The notes: a model not told the origin generated them from the sequence alone. A DNA stretch of 64,000 nucleotides from Arminella tubonensis (GCF_003240585.1 NZ_PCDP01000038.1:62001-126000), one strand, 5' to 3'; shown: positions 8,573 through 17,711, numbered from the stretch's first letter. Made by a program: numbers and translations.

Positions 8573-9386
8573 GTGCAGCGGCGGCGGCGTATTCGTCGCG
8601 CTGCCGCTGGAGCTCGCGGCGCTTGGTGATGATGGAAGCGCAGATGACGCCGACGGTAACGACGCCGATCAGGAGCGTACAGACCGCATTGATTTCAGGC
8701 GTGACCCCGAGACGCACCTGGCTGTAGATCTTCATCGGCAAGGTGGTTGCGCCGGGACCTGAGGTGAAACTCGCTATCACCAGGTCGTCCAGCGACAGCG
8801 TGAAGGCGAGTATCCAGCCGGAGAATACCGCAGGCGATATCAGCGGCAGCGTGATCTCGAAGAACGTCCGAACCGGCGAGGCGCCGAGATCGAGTGCCGC
8901 CTCCTCTATCGAACGATCAAAGCTCAGCAGCCGCGACTGCACCACCACGGCGACGAAGCACATGGTGAGCGTCGTGTGCGCCAGCGTCACCGTCCAGAAG
9001 CCGCGGTCGAAACCGATCGCCACGAAGAGCAGCAGCAGCGACAGCCCGGTGATGACGTCAGGCATGACCAGCGGCGCATAGACCATGCCGGAAAACAGCA
9101 TGCGGCCGCGAAAGCGGGTATGGCGGACCAGCGTGAAAGCAGCCAGCGTTCCGAGGATGGTCGCGAGCGTCGCCGAGATGACGCCGACGCGGAGGGTCAT
9201 CCAAGCGGCATCGAGCAGGCTCTGGTTCTGCATCAACTGCACATACCATCTGACCGAGAAGCCCGCCCAGACCGTCACCAGCTTGGATTCGTTGAAGGAA
9301 AAGATGACAAGCAGCACGATCGGCAAATAGAGGAACGCGAAGCCGAGTGTGACCGAGATGATGTTGAAGCGGGACCATCTGGGCAT
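8568..9386 (-). CDS. potI: Putrescine ABC transporter permease PotI
   Basis: This is a 272-residue inner-membrane permease of the spermidine/putrescine (PotC/PotI) type. Six hydrophobic segments are visible, beginning with GFAFLYLPIVLLVIFSF. The EAA loop that contacts the ATPase is EEAALDLGASPVRTFFEITLP (about 160-180). The stretch AFTLSLDDLVIASF is typical of PotC/PotI. It is the last gene of the potF-G-H-I operon, three bases after potH. Confidence 0.92.
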   Translation of the reverse strand: MPRWSRFNIISVTLGFAFLYLPIVLLVIFSFNESKLVTVWAGFSVRWYVQLMQNQSLLDAAWMTLRVGVISATLATILGTLAAFTLVRHTRFRGRMLFSGMVYAPLVMPDVITGLSLLLLFVAIGFDRGFWTVTLAHTTLTMCFVAVVVQSRLLSFDRSIEEAALDLGASPVRTFFEITLPLISPAVFSGWILAFTLSLDDLVIASFTSGPGATTLPMKIYSQVRLGVTPEINAVCTLLIGVVTVGVICASIITKRRELQRQRDEYAAAAAP

Positions 9387-9389
9387 CGG

Positions 9390-10301
9390 CTAGCTCCCCT
9401 GCTCGTCGGCTTTGGCCTGTACATTCTGGAAGAATACGATCGGGATCACGAGGATAAGCAAGAGGATGGTTGCGACTGCCGAGGAGACCGGCCAGTCGCG
9501 ATTGGCGTTGAACTCGTTCCAGAGCGTCTTGCCGATCATCAGCGTCTGCGATCCGCCGAGCAGGTCGGGAATGACGAACTCGCCGACGACTGGGATGAAC
9601 ACCAGCATGCAGCCCGCGATGACGCCCGGAAGCGACAGCGGGAACGTCACCCGCCAGAATGCCGTGATCGGCGGGCAGCCGAGATCTTCGGCCGCCTCGA
9701 TCAGAGTTCCGTCCATCTTTTCCAGCGCGGAATAGAGCGGCAGCACCATGAACGGCAGGTAGGAATAGACGATGCCGATATAGACTGCGGTGTCGGTATT
9801 GAGGATGATCAGCGGCTCGTGGATGATGCCGAAATAGAGAAGCACCTGGTTAAGCAGCCCCTCCGGTTTCAGGATGGCGATCCAGGCATAGACGCGGATG
9901 AGGAAGCTCGTCCAGAACGGCAGGATTACCAGCATCAACAGCGTCGGGCGGATCGTGCGCGGTGCCTGGGCCATGCCATAGGCGATTGGGTAGGCGATCA
10001 ATAGCGTCAGCAGCGTCGAGACGGCGGCGATGACGACGCTCGATATATAGGCCTTGAAATAGAGGGGATCGCCGGTCAGCCAGACATAGTTGTCAAAGGA
10101 CAGTTCGCTGACCTTGCTCCAGAAGCCGGCCCATCCGTCCGATATGGCGAAGACAGGCGTATAGGGCGGCATCGCTGTTTCCGAGGTCGACAGCGACATG
10201 CGGAAAACGATGAAGAACGGCGCCAGGAAGAAGATCAGCAGCCACAGATAGGGAATGACGATGACGAGGCGGCGGTTGATGAATGAGCCGAGCGTTGCCA
10301 T
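9390..10301 (-). CDS. potH: Putrescine ABC transporter permease PotH
   Basis: This 303-residue permease is the partner of PotI. It has an extended N-terminal segment with LWLLIFFLAPFFIVF, a periplasmic insert typical of PotB/PotH, and the EAA loop IEAAEDLGCPPITAFWRVT (about 208-226). Four bases separate it from the upstream potG and three from potI, indicating translational coupling. PotH and PotI form the membrane channel that moves putrescine delivered by PotF. Confidence 0.92.
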   Translation of the reverse strand: MATLGSFINRRLVIVIPYLWLLIFFLAPFFIVFRMSLSTSETAMPPYTPVFAISDGWAGFWSKVSELSFDNYVWLTGDPLYFKAYISSVVIAAVSTLLTLLIAYPIAYGMAQAPRTIRPTLLMLVILPFWTSFLIRVYAWIAILKPEGLLNQVLLYFGIIHEPLIILNTDTAVYIGIVYSYLPFMVLPLYSALEKMDGTLIEAAEDLGCPPITAFWRVTFPLSLPGVIAGCMLVFIPVVGEFVIPDLLGGSQTLMIGKTLWNEFNANRDWPVSSAVATILLLILVIPIVFFQNVQAKADEQGS

Positions 10302-10305
10302 GATC

Positions 10306-11448
10306 TCAATCCTTCAACAGCACGCCGGCATTGTCGTCGAAGGAAACCCAGACCTGTTGGTCATAGGCGAAAGGATCCTCGACGGCCCGCACGGCATTGA
10401 GCGACGATGCCTTGACCACCTGGCCGCTCTTCAGCTTGACGTGGAAGACGGTCATGTCGCCGAGATAGGCGATGTCCCAGATCTCACCCTCGACGGCATT
10501 GGCCGAGGCATTGGCTGGCGCGCTCGCAGTCACCCGCAGCTTTTCGGGGCGGATGGCGAAGCCCGCCCGGCTGCCTTGCTGGCGTGTGTCGCTTGTGGCC
10601 GTGCGCAGGGTGAAGCCGCTGTCGACCGCGATCTCGACAATGCCGGATCCTGCTGCGACGACATTGCCGTCGAAAATGTTCACATCGCCGATGAAGTCAG
10701 CGACGAAGCGGGAGTTCGGCGCTTCGTAGATTTCGGCAGGCGTCGCTACCTGCGCCACCCTGCCGTGGCTCATGACGGCGATGCGGTCGGCCATGGTCAT
10801 GGCCTCCTCCTGGTCGTGGGTAACGACGACGAAGGTCAGGCCGAGACTCTGCTGCAGGTCCATCAGCTCGAACTGGGTCTCCTCGCGCAGCTTCTTGTCG
10901 AGCGCGCCCAAGGGCTCGTCGAGGAGCAGCACCTTCGGCTGCTTGGCGAGCGAGCGGGCGAGCGCCACGCGCTGGCGCTGGCCGCCGGAGAGCTGGTTCG
11001 GCTTGCGTGTCGCGAATTGCTCGAGCTTCACCATCTTCAGCATCTGCGCGACGCGATCGGCGATCTCGTTTTTTGCCATCCCGTCCTGCCGGAGGCCGAA
11101 GGCGATGTTCTTCTCGACGCTCATGTGCGGGAAAAGCGCATAGGACTGGAACATCATGTTGACCGGCCGGCGATAGGGCGGGATGCCCGCCAGATCCTGG
11201 CCGTCGAGGATGATCTCGCCGGAGGTCGGCTGCTCGAAGCCGGCCAGCATGCGCAGAAGGGTAGATTTGCCACAGCCGGAGGCGCCGAGCAGCGCGAAGA
11301 ACTCCCTGACGTAGATGTCGAGCGACAGATTGTCGACGGCGGTGAAATTGCCGAACTTCTTGGTGACGTTGCGAACCGAAATGAACGGCTTTGCCGAAGG
11401 ATCCGCCCACGGAGCGAAAGAGCGACGGATATTGCCGAGAGATTTCAT
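10306..11448 (-). CDS. potG: Putrescine ABC transporter ATP-binding protein PotG
   Basis: This 380-residue ATPase has Walker A GASGCGKST (about 55-63), Q-loop MMFQSYALFPHM, signature LSGGQRQRVALARSLA, Walker B VLLLDEPLGALD and H-loop VVTHDQEEAM. A C-terminal TOBE regulatory domain carries FAIRPEKLRV and FDDNAGVLLKD. The length matches PotG/PotA proteins (about 375-380). It powers uptake through PotHI. It follows potF after a 100-base gap that holds a hairpin. Confidence 0.92.
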   Translation of the reverse strand: MKSLGNIRRSFAPWADPSAKPFISVRNVTKKFGNFTAVDNLSLDIYVREFFALLGASGCGKSTLLRMLAGFEQPTSGEIILDGQDLAGIPPYRRPVNMMFQSYALFPHMSVEKNIAFGLRQDGMAKNEIADRVAQMLKMVKLEQFATRKPNQLSGGQRQRVALARSLAKQPKVLLLDEPLGALDKKLREETQFELMDLQQSLGLTFVVVTHDQEEAMTMADRIAVMSHGRVAQVATPAEIYEAPNSRFVADFIGDVNIFDGNVVAAGSGIVEIAVDSGFTLRTATSDTRQQGSRAGFAIRPEKLRVTASAPANASANAVEGEIWDIAYLGDMTVFHVKLKSGQVVKASSLNAVRAVEDPFAYDQQVWVSFDDNAGVLLKD

Positions 11449-11506
11449 CGTTTATCCCCACATGACGCGATGCATGGCGACAGCTGCAGACCCGGCGCCG
11501 CCAACG

Positions 11507-11535
11507 AAAAGGCCCGGACTTTTGAGATCCGGGCC
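11507..11535 (-). terminator. Hairpin attenuator between potF and potG
   Basis: Arms GGCCCGGA (11511-11518) and TCCGGGCC (11528-11535) form a perfect eight-base stem with a nine-base loop. On the minus strand it is followed by TTTTCGTT. It lies 13 bases past the potF stop, inside the operon. Such intercistronic hairpins usually give partial termination or protect the upstream message, so that the binding protein is made in excess. Confidence 0.65.
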
Positions 11536-11548
11536 GATGGCATGCCGA

Positions 11549-12646
11549 TTACTGACCGGTGATAACAGTGGTCCACAGTCGCGTGACCGTTTTCTGGATC
11601 TTGTTATCGTAGGGCGTCGTGGTGAAGAGCTTCTTCATCATATCTTCAGGGGGATAGATCACCGGATCGTCGAGAACTTCCTTGTCGACGAACTGCTGCG
11701 AAGCCTTGTTGCCATTGGCGTAGAACACATAGTTCGACGCCTTGGCGATGACTTCCGGCTTCATGATGTAGTTGATGAATTCATGTGCTTCGGCGACATG
11801 CGGGGCGTCCTTCGGGATCGCCATCATGTCAAACCACATCTGGGCGCCCTGCGACGGGATCGAATAGCCGATCTTGACACCGTTCTTTGCCTCTTCGGCG
11901 CGGCTACGGGCCTGGAAGACGTCGCCGGAATAGCCGAGGACGAGGCAGATATCGCCCTGCGCGAGCGCGCTGATGTAGTTGGAGCTATCGAACTTTCGGA
12001 TATAGGGGCGGATCGAAGTCAGCAGATCCTGCGCCTTCTTCAGGTCCGCTGGCGTGCGGCTGTCGGGATCGAGGCCGAGATAAGCCAGGACCGAGGGAAG
12101 CACGTCGGATGGCGAATCCAGCATGTAGATGCCGCAATCCTTGAACTTCGCAGCCATTTCCGGCTTGAAGAGAACATCCCAGTTCGGCCGCTCGTCGGTG
12201 CCGAGGATGGCTTTCATCTTGTCGACGTTGTAGCCGAGGCCCGTCGTGCCCCACATGTAGTCGACCGCATAGTCATTGCCGGGATCGTATTTCTGGGCGC
12301 GGTCGGTGATCTCGGTCCACATGTTCGACAGGTTGGGGATTTTCGACTTGTCGAGCTTCTGATAGACGCCGGCCGCGATCTGCCGTTGCAGGAACGAGGC
12401 CGTCGGGACGACGACGTCGTAATTGGTGCCGCCGGCCAGAAGCTTGGCCTCCAGCGTCTCGTTGCTGTCGTAGACGTCATAGACGACCTTGATGCCGGTT
12501 TCCTTGGTGAAATCCGCCAGGATGGAATCGTCGATATAGTCCGACCAGTTATAAACATTGACGACGCGATCCGCAGCCGAGGCGGAAGCCACCAGGCCGA
12601 CCGCGGCAATAGCGGTCAGGGCCAAGCGTGCGAGAATGGATTTCAT
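11549..12646 (-). CDS. potF: Putrescine-binding periplasmic protein PotF
   Basis: This 365-residue extracellular solute-binding protein (family 1, PotD/PotF type) has a signal peptide in residues 1-24 (RLALTAIAAVGLVASASA). The mature protein begins with VVNVYNWSDYID, the hallmark of polyamine binders. Later conserved parts include YAVDYMWGTTGLGYN and PSDVLPSVLAYLG. I moved the start from an upstream in-frame codon to the ATG at 12646 because AGGAGA lies just upstream and the signal peptide begins there. It is the first gene of potFGHI. Putrescine is the favoured ligand by similarity to PotF; other polyamines are possible. Confidence 0.9.
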   Translation of the reverse strand: MKSILARLALTAIAAVGLVASASAADRVVNVYNWSDYIDDSILADFTKETGIKVVYDVYDSNETLEAKLLAGGTNYDVVVPTASFLQRQIAAGVYQKLDKSKIPNLSNMWTEITDRAQKYDPGNDYAVDYMWGTTGLGYNVDKMKAILGTDERPNWDVLFKPEMAAKFKDCGIYMLDSPSDVLPSVLAYLGLDPDSRTPADLKKAQDLLTSIRPYIRKFDSSNYISALAQGDICLVLGYSGDVFQARSRAEEAKNGVKIGYSIPSQGAQMWFDMMAIPKDAPHVAEAHEFINYIMKPEVIAKASNYVFYANGNKASQQFVDKEVLDDPVIYPPEDMMKKLFTTTPYDNKIQKTVTRLWTTVITGQ

Positions 12647-12914
12647 TATCTCTCCTGTTCCGTTCACGGGTACCTATCCGATACCCAACCCTCTGTTTTT
12701 CCCGGTAGACTAGAAAGGAATTCGAAGGGCTACAAGAGGAAAAGGCAAAGCTGGAACAAGCTTTTTCGGAATATCCGGATATGGCAGATGACAGCCCCGG
12801 TCGATGCCTGCGCGGCGATCGGCAGGCAACATGATCAATAGCTAATATTGCTACCCGCCCGTGACGGCGCTAGACTGGCTACCTGCCGATGCAGCCAGGG
12901 AGGAGAGGCAGTCA

Positions 12915-13349
12915 ATGGCAATGATGAGAACCCATTCGGGAAGATGTTTTTGCGGCGCCGTGGAGGTGGAGGTGGCGGGCGAGCCGGTGGCGATGGGCTA
13001 TTGCCATTGCGATTCCTGCCGCGAGTGGTCGGCGGGCCCGGTCAACGCATTCACGCTATGGCCGCCGGACGCCGTCAGCGTCACCAAGGGCGCCGGTCAC
13101 GTCGCGAGCTATCAGAAAACCGAGACGAGCATCCGCAAATGGTGCGCGATTTGCGGCGGGCACCTTTTGACGGAACATCCGCTATGGGGCGTGACCGACG
13201 TCTACGCCGCCATCATTCCGACGCTCGATTTTCAGCCGGGGCTGCACGTGAACTACGAAACCACCGTCCTGCATATGAAGGACGGCTTGCCCAAGCAGAA
13301 GGACATGCCGGCGGAGATGGGCGGGTCCGGTATCCTGCTTCCGGACTAG
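12915..13349 (+). CDS. GFA-family (glutathione-dependent formaldehyde-activating-like) protein
   Basis: This is a zinc-binding protein of about 144 residues with the family's cysteine pattern: GRCFCGAVEVEV near the N-terminus, GYCHCDSCREWSAG, and KWCAICGGHLL. These Cys residues form the two Zn sites of the Mss4-like fold. Family members were named for glutathione-dependent formaldehyde activation, but most have no proven substrate. The ATG at 12915 follows a strong GGGAGGAGAGG site, preferred over the longer frame from 12861. It is convergent with the LysR gene, only two bases between stops. Confidence 0.8.
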   Translation: MAMMRTHSGRCFCGAVEVEVAGEPVAMGYCHCDSCREWSAGPVNAFTLWPPDAVSVTKGAGHVASYQKTETSIRKWCAICGGHLLTEHPLWGVTDVYAAIIPTLDFQPGLHVNYETTVLHMKDGLPKQKDMPAEMGGSGILLPD

Positions 13350-13351
13350 AC

Positions 13352-14221
13352 TCAATAGGTCGGCCGCTTGCCGGCAAATAAATCGGCATGGCTCTTCAGG
13401 AGCTTCGTCATCCGGTCGATCACCGTGCGGATTTCCCTGATGTGGCGATCCTCGTTGTTCATGACAATCCACTGGCTATGGCGGAGGCTCTCGATTTCGT
13501 CGCCTGTCCGCTCCAGCCGGGGTTCGAGGTCGCCAACGAAACAGGGAAGGACGGCAGTCCCCGCGCCGGCGAGAACGAGATCGCGGAGCGAGCGTGGACG
13601 GTTGACCGTGATGGCAATCTCGGCTTCGTGGTTCGCATGCGGCCAGCGCAGATAGGCGGAAACAGCCTCTTCCTCACTGACGGCAATGAACCGCTCCCGC
13701 CCGGCAAACGGGACATTGCGTGCCCTGTATGCGGCATAGGCGACGTCGCCGGCCTTAACGGCCGCAAGGTTCGCCTCTTCCGGTTCGAAGGCGCGCATGG
13801 CGATGTCGCTCTCGCGATGGGTAAGACTGGCACGGCGTTCGGCCAGATAGAGGTCGACGCGGAAATCATCGCGCTCCGAGCAGATCGCCGGCATGCTCTG
13901 GCTCAGCAGCCAGCCGACCCAGGTGCCTGCCGCAATCCGCACGACCGCCGACCCCACAGCGCCGCGCTGCCAGCCATCGACCTTTCGGGCCGCCGCTTCC
14001 ATTTCCAGCAGCTGATCGAACAGTGCCTGGCCGTCGGATGTCAGCGCGTATCCTGTCTGGCTTCGTGCAAATAGCGGACGCGCCACCTGCTTTTCGAGAT
14101 CGAGCATGCGCCGGCCGATCGTGGCGGGGCTGAGACCGCTCGAAGCGACGGCGCCGGTCAAGCCGCCGCCGCGCGCCACATCCAGAAAGAGCTGATAGGC
14201 GTCCCAATTCGTGTTTTTCAT
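13352..14221 (-). CDS. LysR-family transcriptional regulator
   Basis: This 289-residue protein has an N-terminal winged helix-turn-helix (about 1-60: AYQLFLDVARGGGLTGAVAS, then SPATIGRRMLDLEKQV) and a LysR-type effector-binding domain (about 85-285). The first helix reads AFLDVA-like, and the region is closest in style to LysR proteins that act alone. The start is the ATG at 14221. The gene diverges from the small ORF on the right and converges with the GFA gene. Its target is unknown; the GFA gene or the neighbouring small ORF are candidates by position only. Confidence 0.82.
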   Translation of the reverse strand: MKNTNWDAYQLFLDVARGGGLTGAVASSGLSPATIGRRMLDLEKQVARPLFARSQTGYALTSDGQALFDQLLEMEAAARKVDGWQRGAVGSAVVRIAAGTWVGWLLSQSMPAICSERDDFRVDLYLAERRASLTHRESDIAMRAFEPEEANLAAVKAGDVAYAAYRARNVPFAGRERFIAVSEEEAVSAYLRWPHANHEAEIAITVNRPRSLRDLVLAGAGTAVLPCFVGDLEPRLERTGDEIESLRHSQWIVMNNEDRHIREIRTVIDRMTKLLKSHADLFAGKRPTY

Positions 14222-14307
14222 CAATGAAAAATATAGAGCATTTTCGGCCGTTTATGAAGCTTTTTTTGATGGATAGACTCGCGGCAGTTCCAATCGCGGA
14301 GACAGCC

Positions 14308-14553
14308 ATGTTTGACCACTTTGCCATCGTCAAGATCATCGAATTGCAAAACAAAGCCGACCGGGAACGCTGGAAAAAGGATGAGGCGAGCTTTTATCGC
14401 GAGCTCGGCGACGATCCTTTCGACCGTTTCGCGGCGATCTGGCGCTACCTTCGCGGGATCACCGCTGCCGCCAAAAACAAAACGGACCGGCGAAATATCC
14501 ACCGGTCCGTTTCGAATGCGTGCAACGAGGTTTGCGATCAGGCCGCGCGGTAG
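14308..14553 (+). CDS. Small hypothetical protein (doubtful)
   Basis: A frame open from 14224 contains an internal ATG at about 14308 and gives a charged protein of about 81 residues (FDHFAIVKIIELQNKADRER...). Its middle looks plausibly coding. However, its last third runs through the terminator of the chemoreceptor gene and overlaps that gene's 3' end, so the stop may not be the natural one. No family was recognised. Confidence 0.3.
   Translation: MFDHFAIVKIIELQNKADRERWKKDEASFYRELGDDPFDRFAAIWRYLRGITAAAKNKTDRRNIHRSVSNACNEVCDQAAR
14472..14512 (-). terminator. Rho-independent terminator of the chemoreceptor gene
   Basis: Perfect 11-base arms AAACGGACCGG (14480-14490) and CCGGTCCGTTT (14502-14512) enclose an 11-base loop. 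On the minus strand the stem runs into TTTTGTTTTTGG. It lies about 26 bases past the chemoreceptor stop. Confidence 0.85.
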
Positions 14554-17099
14554 TAGTTGCGGTCGGCCTCGGCTTCTATCTTGAACTGCTGGATGAGATG
14601 CATCAGTGCGTCGGCCTCGTTTGCCAGTTCGCGGCTGGCGGCGGTGGTCTCCTCGACCATCGCGGCGTTCTTCTGGGTCATCTGATCCATCTGGTTGACC
14701 GTCGCGTTGACCTCCTGAAGGGCGCTTGACTGGTCGTGGCTGGCGCGGGCGATCATCTCGACGTGCTGGCTGATGGTGACGATCTGGCTGCTGATCTTCT
14801 CCAGCACCGTGCCGGTCTCCTGGACGAACTGCGAGCCGGAATTGACCTCGCGGGTCGACTTGTTGATCAGGCTCTTGATTTCCTGCGCGGCCGCGGCCGA
14901 GCGCTGAGCAAGTTCGCGGACTTCCATGGCGACCACTGCAAAGCCCTTGCCGGCTTCGCCGGCGCGAGCCGCTTCGATGCCTGCGTTCAACGCCAGGAGG
15001 TTGGTCTGGAAGGCGATCTCGTCGATCACGCCGATGATCTGCTCGATCTGGCGCGAGGCATCCTCGATGCGGGTCATGGCGTCGATGGCGTTGTTGACGA
15101 CCACAGCCGAATCGTCGGCGCTGCGCTTGGCCTCGCGGACGATGACGTCGGCATCCTTCGCACGCTCTGCCGAAGAGCGAACGGTTACGGTGATCTCGTC
15201 GACGGCGGCGGCGGTTTCTTCAAGCGATGCAGCCTGCTGCTCGGTGCGCTTCGACAGGTCCTCGGCGGAGGCAGCCATCTGGTTGCCGTTGTTCTGGATC
15301 AGCTCGACATTGTCGCGAACCTGGCTGAGGGTCTCCTGCAGGCGGGCCATCGACGAGTTGAAATCCTGGCGCAGCTGTTCGAGGCGGCCGATAAACGGCG
15401 TCTCGATGGTGGAGGAAATATCTCCCTGGGCCAGGCGTTCGAGACCGGCTGCGAGTTCGCTGACGGCGAAGTCGATCTGGCGATCCAGCTCGCGCTTTTC
15501 CGCGTCGTTGCGCTGCCGCTCGTTTTCTGCCGCCGCGCGTTCCTCGTCGCTCTGTTCCTCGATACGGATTTTCGACAGCGCGTTTTCCTTGAAGATACCA
15601 AGCGCCCGGGCAATATCGCCGATTTCGTCGTAGCGCTGTTCGCCCGATATGCTGGTTTCGAGCCGTCCTTCGGCGATACGGCGCATGGCAGCGGTGATCT
15701 GGCCGATCGGGCGCTGCAGCGTCAGCACGAGAGCGATACCACCGGCGATCGACAGGATGATGCCGAGGGCTGTCGCGAGGATCGAGATGAAGTTCGACTG
15801 CTGGCGCTCGACGCCGGCGCTCTGCTTCTGCGTCTGGGCGAATGCGGTCAACTGCCCCCAGATCTGATCGAGTTCCTGGCGGGCGTTGGCGTATTCGGCG
15901 ATCCGCTGGGTGATCGTGTCGACGAGCTTGCCGCCGTCCACATCCATCGACTTGATTGCCGGTGCGATCGCCGCATCGATGTCGTCGGTGAAATCCATGC
16001 CCTTGGCGCTCTGATCGAGCGTATTCATGTCAGTGCCGAGCTTGGCGACTTCCTGGCGCAGGCGGACAAGGTTGTCCTTGTTGGTGGTCGACAGGAATTC
16101 GGCCAGCACCAGCTGCATCGAATAGATCGAGGCTTCCAGGCGGCGTGTGTCCTCGAGGACGGAATTTGTCTGGACGACGCGGGCATCGAGCGCGACGAAG
16201 GTCGTGGTCGCCTGCCGCATCATCTGGGTGGCAGTCAGCTGCGTGTAGGTCGACATCTGGCGGAAGCGCGAGAGAAGCCGCGTCATATCGGTGACGGTCT
16301 GGTCGGTAGCGGTCGCCGCATCAGTGCCGTTGACCAGGGTGGTCAGGTCCTTGATGGTGCCGTCCAGCGACTGGGTCATGCTCTTCTGGTTCTGCGGGAT
16401 GGCGAGTTCGATCGAGCGCTGCGCCTTGACGACATCAGGCAGCCGGTCCTTGATGGCCTTGACCTTGTCTGGAGGGGTCTGGGCCTTGCCGAAGTCTTCC
16501 GCGACGCTGACGAGCGCGTCACCGCCCTTCAGCAGGCGGTCGGCAGCGCGCAGCGTTGCGGTCGCGTTCGCTTCGTCGGTGCGCATGGTGTCCGCGAGCT
16601 GCTGCGCCTGGAAATTGACGTTGAAGCGGGTTCCGATCAACACTCTCTGTGCCTCGTCGATCGACTTGCGCACGTCGAGTTCCTGTTGGTGCAGGGACCA
16701 GAGCTTGCCAACGACATCGGAAATGCCGGCGGTCTTTGTGGTCGCATCGGCCAGTTCGTCATGGCCGTCGGCGTCCTTGCCGACCTGGTTGAGCGTCGCG
16801 TTCAACACGGCTTCTTGCGACTTGAGGTCGGTGTAAAGCTTGTCGCGCGCCGGCTCGCTGGTGATGCGCAGGAAATCGTCCATGGAGGCGTAGAGGTTTT
16901 TGAAGCCCGTCAGCGATTGCAGCACGCTGTTGGATATCTCCATCCGCCCTTGCAACAGGCCTGACGCATACAGGCCGGTCAAGCCGACCGCGGAAATGCT
17001 GATGACGAAAGGCAAGACGAAAATCAGGACCTTCGTCTTGATCTTGAAGCGGGACAGAATTTTATCGATCAACATGTGTGGCTCTGGCCTTTCATACAC
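14538..17099 (-). CDS. Methyl-accepting chemotaxis protein with large periplasmic domain
   Basis: This 853-residue chemoreceptor has TM1 at about 22-48 (VLIFVLPFVISISAVGLTGL), a helical periplasmic domain of about 385 residues, TM2 at about 436-462, HAMP (about 465-520) and a cytoplasmic coiled coil. The conserved hairpin tip (about 690-715) reads EIAFQTNLLALNAGIEAARA. The periplasmic part is far longer than the usual Cache or four-helix domains and is rich in heptad-like helices, recalling S. meliloti McpZ; no ligand can be read off. There is no C-terminal CheR/CheB-binding pentapeptide. The start at 17099 has GGGGAGAGG just upstream; an ATG at 17075 is the alternative. It lies between putrescine uptake and catabolism genes. 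Confidence 0.88.
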   Translation of the reverse strand: MYERPEPHMLIDKILSRFKIKTKVLIFVLPFVISISAVGLTGLYASGLLQGRMEISNSVLQSLTGFKNLYASMDDFLRITSEPARDKLYTDLKSQEAVLNATLNQVGKDADGHDELADATTKTAGISDVVGKLWSLHQQELDVRKSIDEAQRVLIGTRFNVNFQAQQLADTMRTDEANATATLRAADRLLKGGDALVSVAEDFGKAQTPPDKVKAIKDRLPDVVKAQRSIELAIPQNQKSMTQSLDGTIKDLTTLVNGTDAATATDQTVTDMTRLLSRFRQMSTYTQLTATQMMRQATTTFVALDARVVQTNSVLEDTRRLEASIYSMQLVLAEFLSTTNKDNLVRLRQEVAKLGTDMNTLDQSAKGMDFTDDIDAAIAPAIKSMDVDGGKLVDTITQRIAEYANARQELDQIWGQLTAFAQTQKQSAGVERQQSNFISILATALGIILSIAGGIALVLTLQRPIGQITAAMRRIAEGRLETSISGEQRYDEIGDIARALGIFKENALSKIRIEEQSDEERAAAENERQRNDAEKRELDRQIDFAVSELAAGLERLAQGDISSTIETPFIGRLEQLRQDFNSSMARLQETLSQVRDNVELIQNNGNQMAASAEDLSKRTEQQAASLEETAAAVDEITVTVRSSAERAKDADVIVREAKRSADDSAVVVNNAIDAMTRIEDASRQIEQIIGVIDEIAFQTNLLALNAGIEAARAGEAGKGFAVVAMEVRELAQRSAAAAQEIKSLINKSTREVNSGSQFVQETGTVLEKISSQIVTISQHVEMIARASHDQSSALQEVNATVNQMDQMTQKNAAMVEETTAASRELANEADALMHLIQQFKIEAEADRNYYRAA

Positions 17100-17198
17100 C
17101 TCTCCCCCCGCCGGCGCCTAGGAGGCGTTGACGTGAGTGCACAACCGTAAACCTTGGTTTTGATCAGACGGAACCCGAAGGGGGCAATCATTGCCTCG

Positions 17199-17219
17199 CA
17201 TCTAATCGATTTAGATGCA
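17199..17219. promoter_or_regulatory. Palindromic site upstream of the chemoreceptor gene
   Basis: The arms GCATCTAA and TTAGATGC flank a five-base centre (TCGAT), giving a near-symmetrical 21-base site about 100 bases upstream of the chemoreceptor start. Its core in reverse complement, TAAATCGATTAGAT, recurs in front of zwf. A regulator-binding role is inference. Confidence 0.4.
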
Positions 17220-17364
17220 TCCATTAGAATTTCGGCAAGCTTGAAGGGAATATCTTAATATTAGGATAAGGTTGTTTTTAAACAACTAACAGCGAAGCTG
17301 TCGGGCAGGTGAAAAGGACGCGGGCGCTGTAGCACTCCTGCAAAACGTCCTTCACCGCATAGCA

Positions 17365-17387
17365 GGCAGCAGACTAAATCTGCTGCC
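17365..17387. terminator. Perfect 9-base hairpin without T tract
   Basis: GGCAGCAGA (17365-17373) and TCTGCTGCC (17379-17387) enclose a five-base loop. It lies about 30 bases past the stop of the tiny minus-strand ORF at 17418-17564 and could be its 3' end. The absence of a T run weakens this. Confidence 0.4.
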
Positions 17388-17417
17388 AAGAACATTCCGG
17401 CAATCTACCAAGTCCGA

Positions 17418-17564
17418 TTAGACGAGGCGAGACGCGATCAAACAAAGCAAAGCCGCCGTGGCACCAGTCGCCACCATTACCAGCCGGATCGTCAGCAGCC
17501 TGGTGGACTGGGTTTCAGCAATTGCAATGGCACGAGCGCGACGCGTATTCCTGTTCATGAGCAT
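17418..17564 (-). CDS. Tiny putative membrane protein (about 48 residues)
   Basis: Starting at the ATG at 17564 (or 17558), the minus strand reads a basic N-terminus (MNRNTRRARAIAIAE) followed by one hydrophobic segment, LVMVATGATAALLCLIAS, and a TAA stop. Positive-inside charge before a single helix is typical of small inner-membrane proteins, but a frame this short could arise by chance. A weak GGGAT element precedes the start. Confidence 0.35.
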   Translation of the reverse strand: MLMNRNTRRARAIAIAETQSTRLLTIRLVMVATGATAALLCLIASRLV

Positions 17565-17695
17565 TTATCCCATTTTCGCACTGACACGATAACCGAAAGC
17601 GGCGTGTCGGCAACCCTTAATATAGGAAGCCATTCGGCTGACGACATCGGGACAGAATGGCGCAGCTCTCTTAAGAAGTATTGAATGCCCCGCAA

Positions 17696-17711
17696 CCGGG
17701 CAAATGCCCGG
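17696..17711. terminator. GC hairpin at the end of the BaiN-like gene
   Basis: CCGGGCA and TGCCCGG form a seven-base stem with a two-base centre, about 10 bases past the stop of the minus-strand flavoprotein gene. No T tract follows, so it is only a candidate transcript end. Confidence 0.3.

Larger units (their letters stand above)
17100..17417. other. Chemoreceptor upstream region
   Basis: About 320 bases without an ORF. It contains an AT-rich stretch (17240-17290) suited to a promoter, a palindrome at 17199-17219 and a hairpin at 17365-17387, both listed separately. Confidence 0.5.

Noticed and set aside
14736..16964. Plus-strand 742-residue frame opposite the chemoreceptor
   Set aside because: It is the exact antisense of a well-defined MCP; no recognisable domain.
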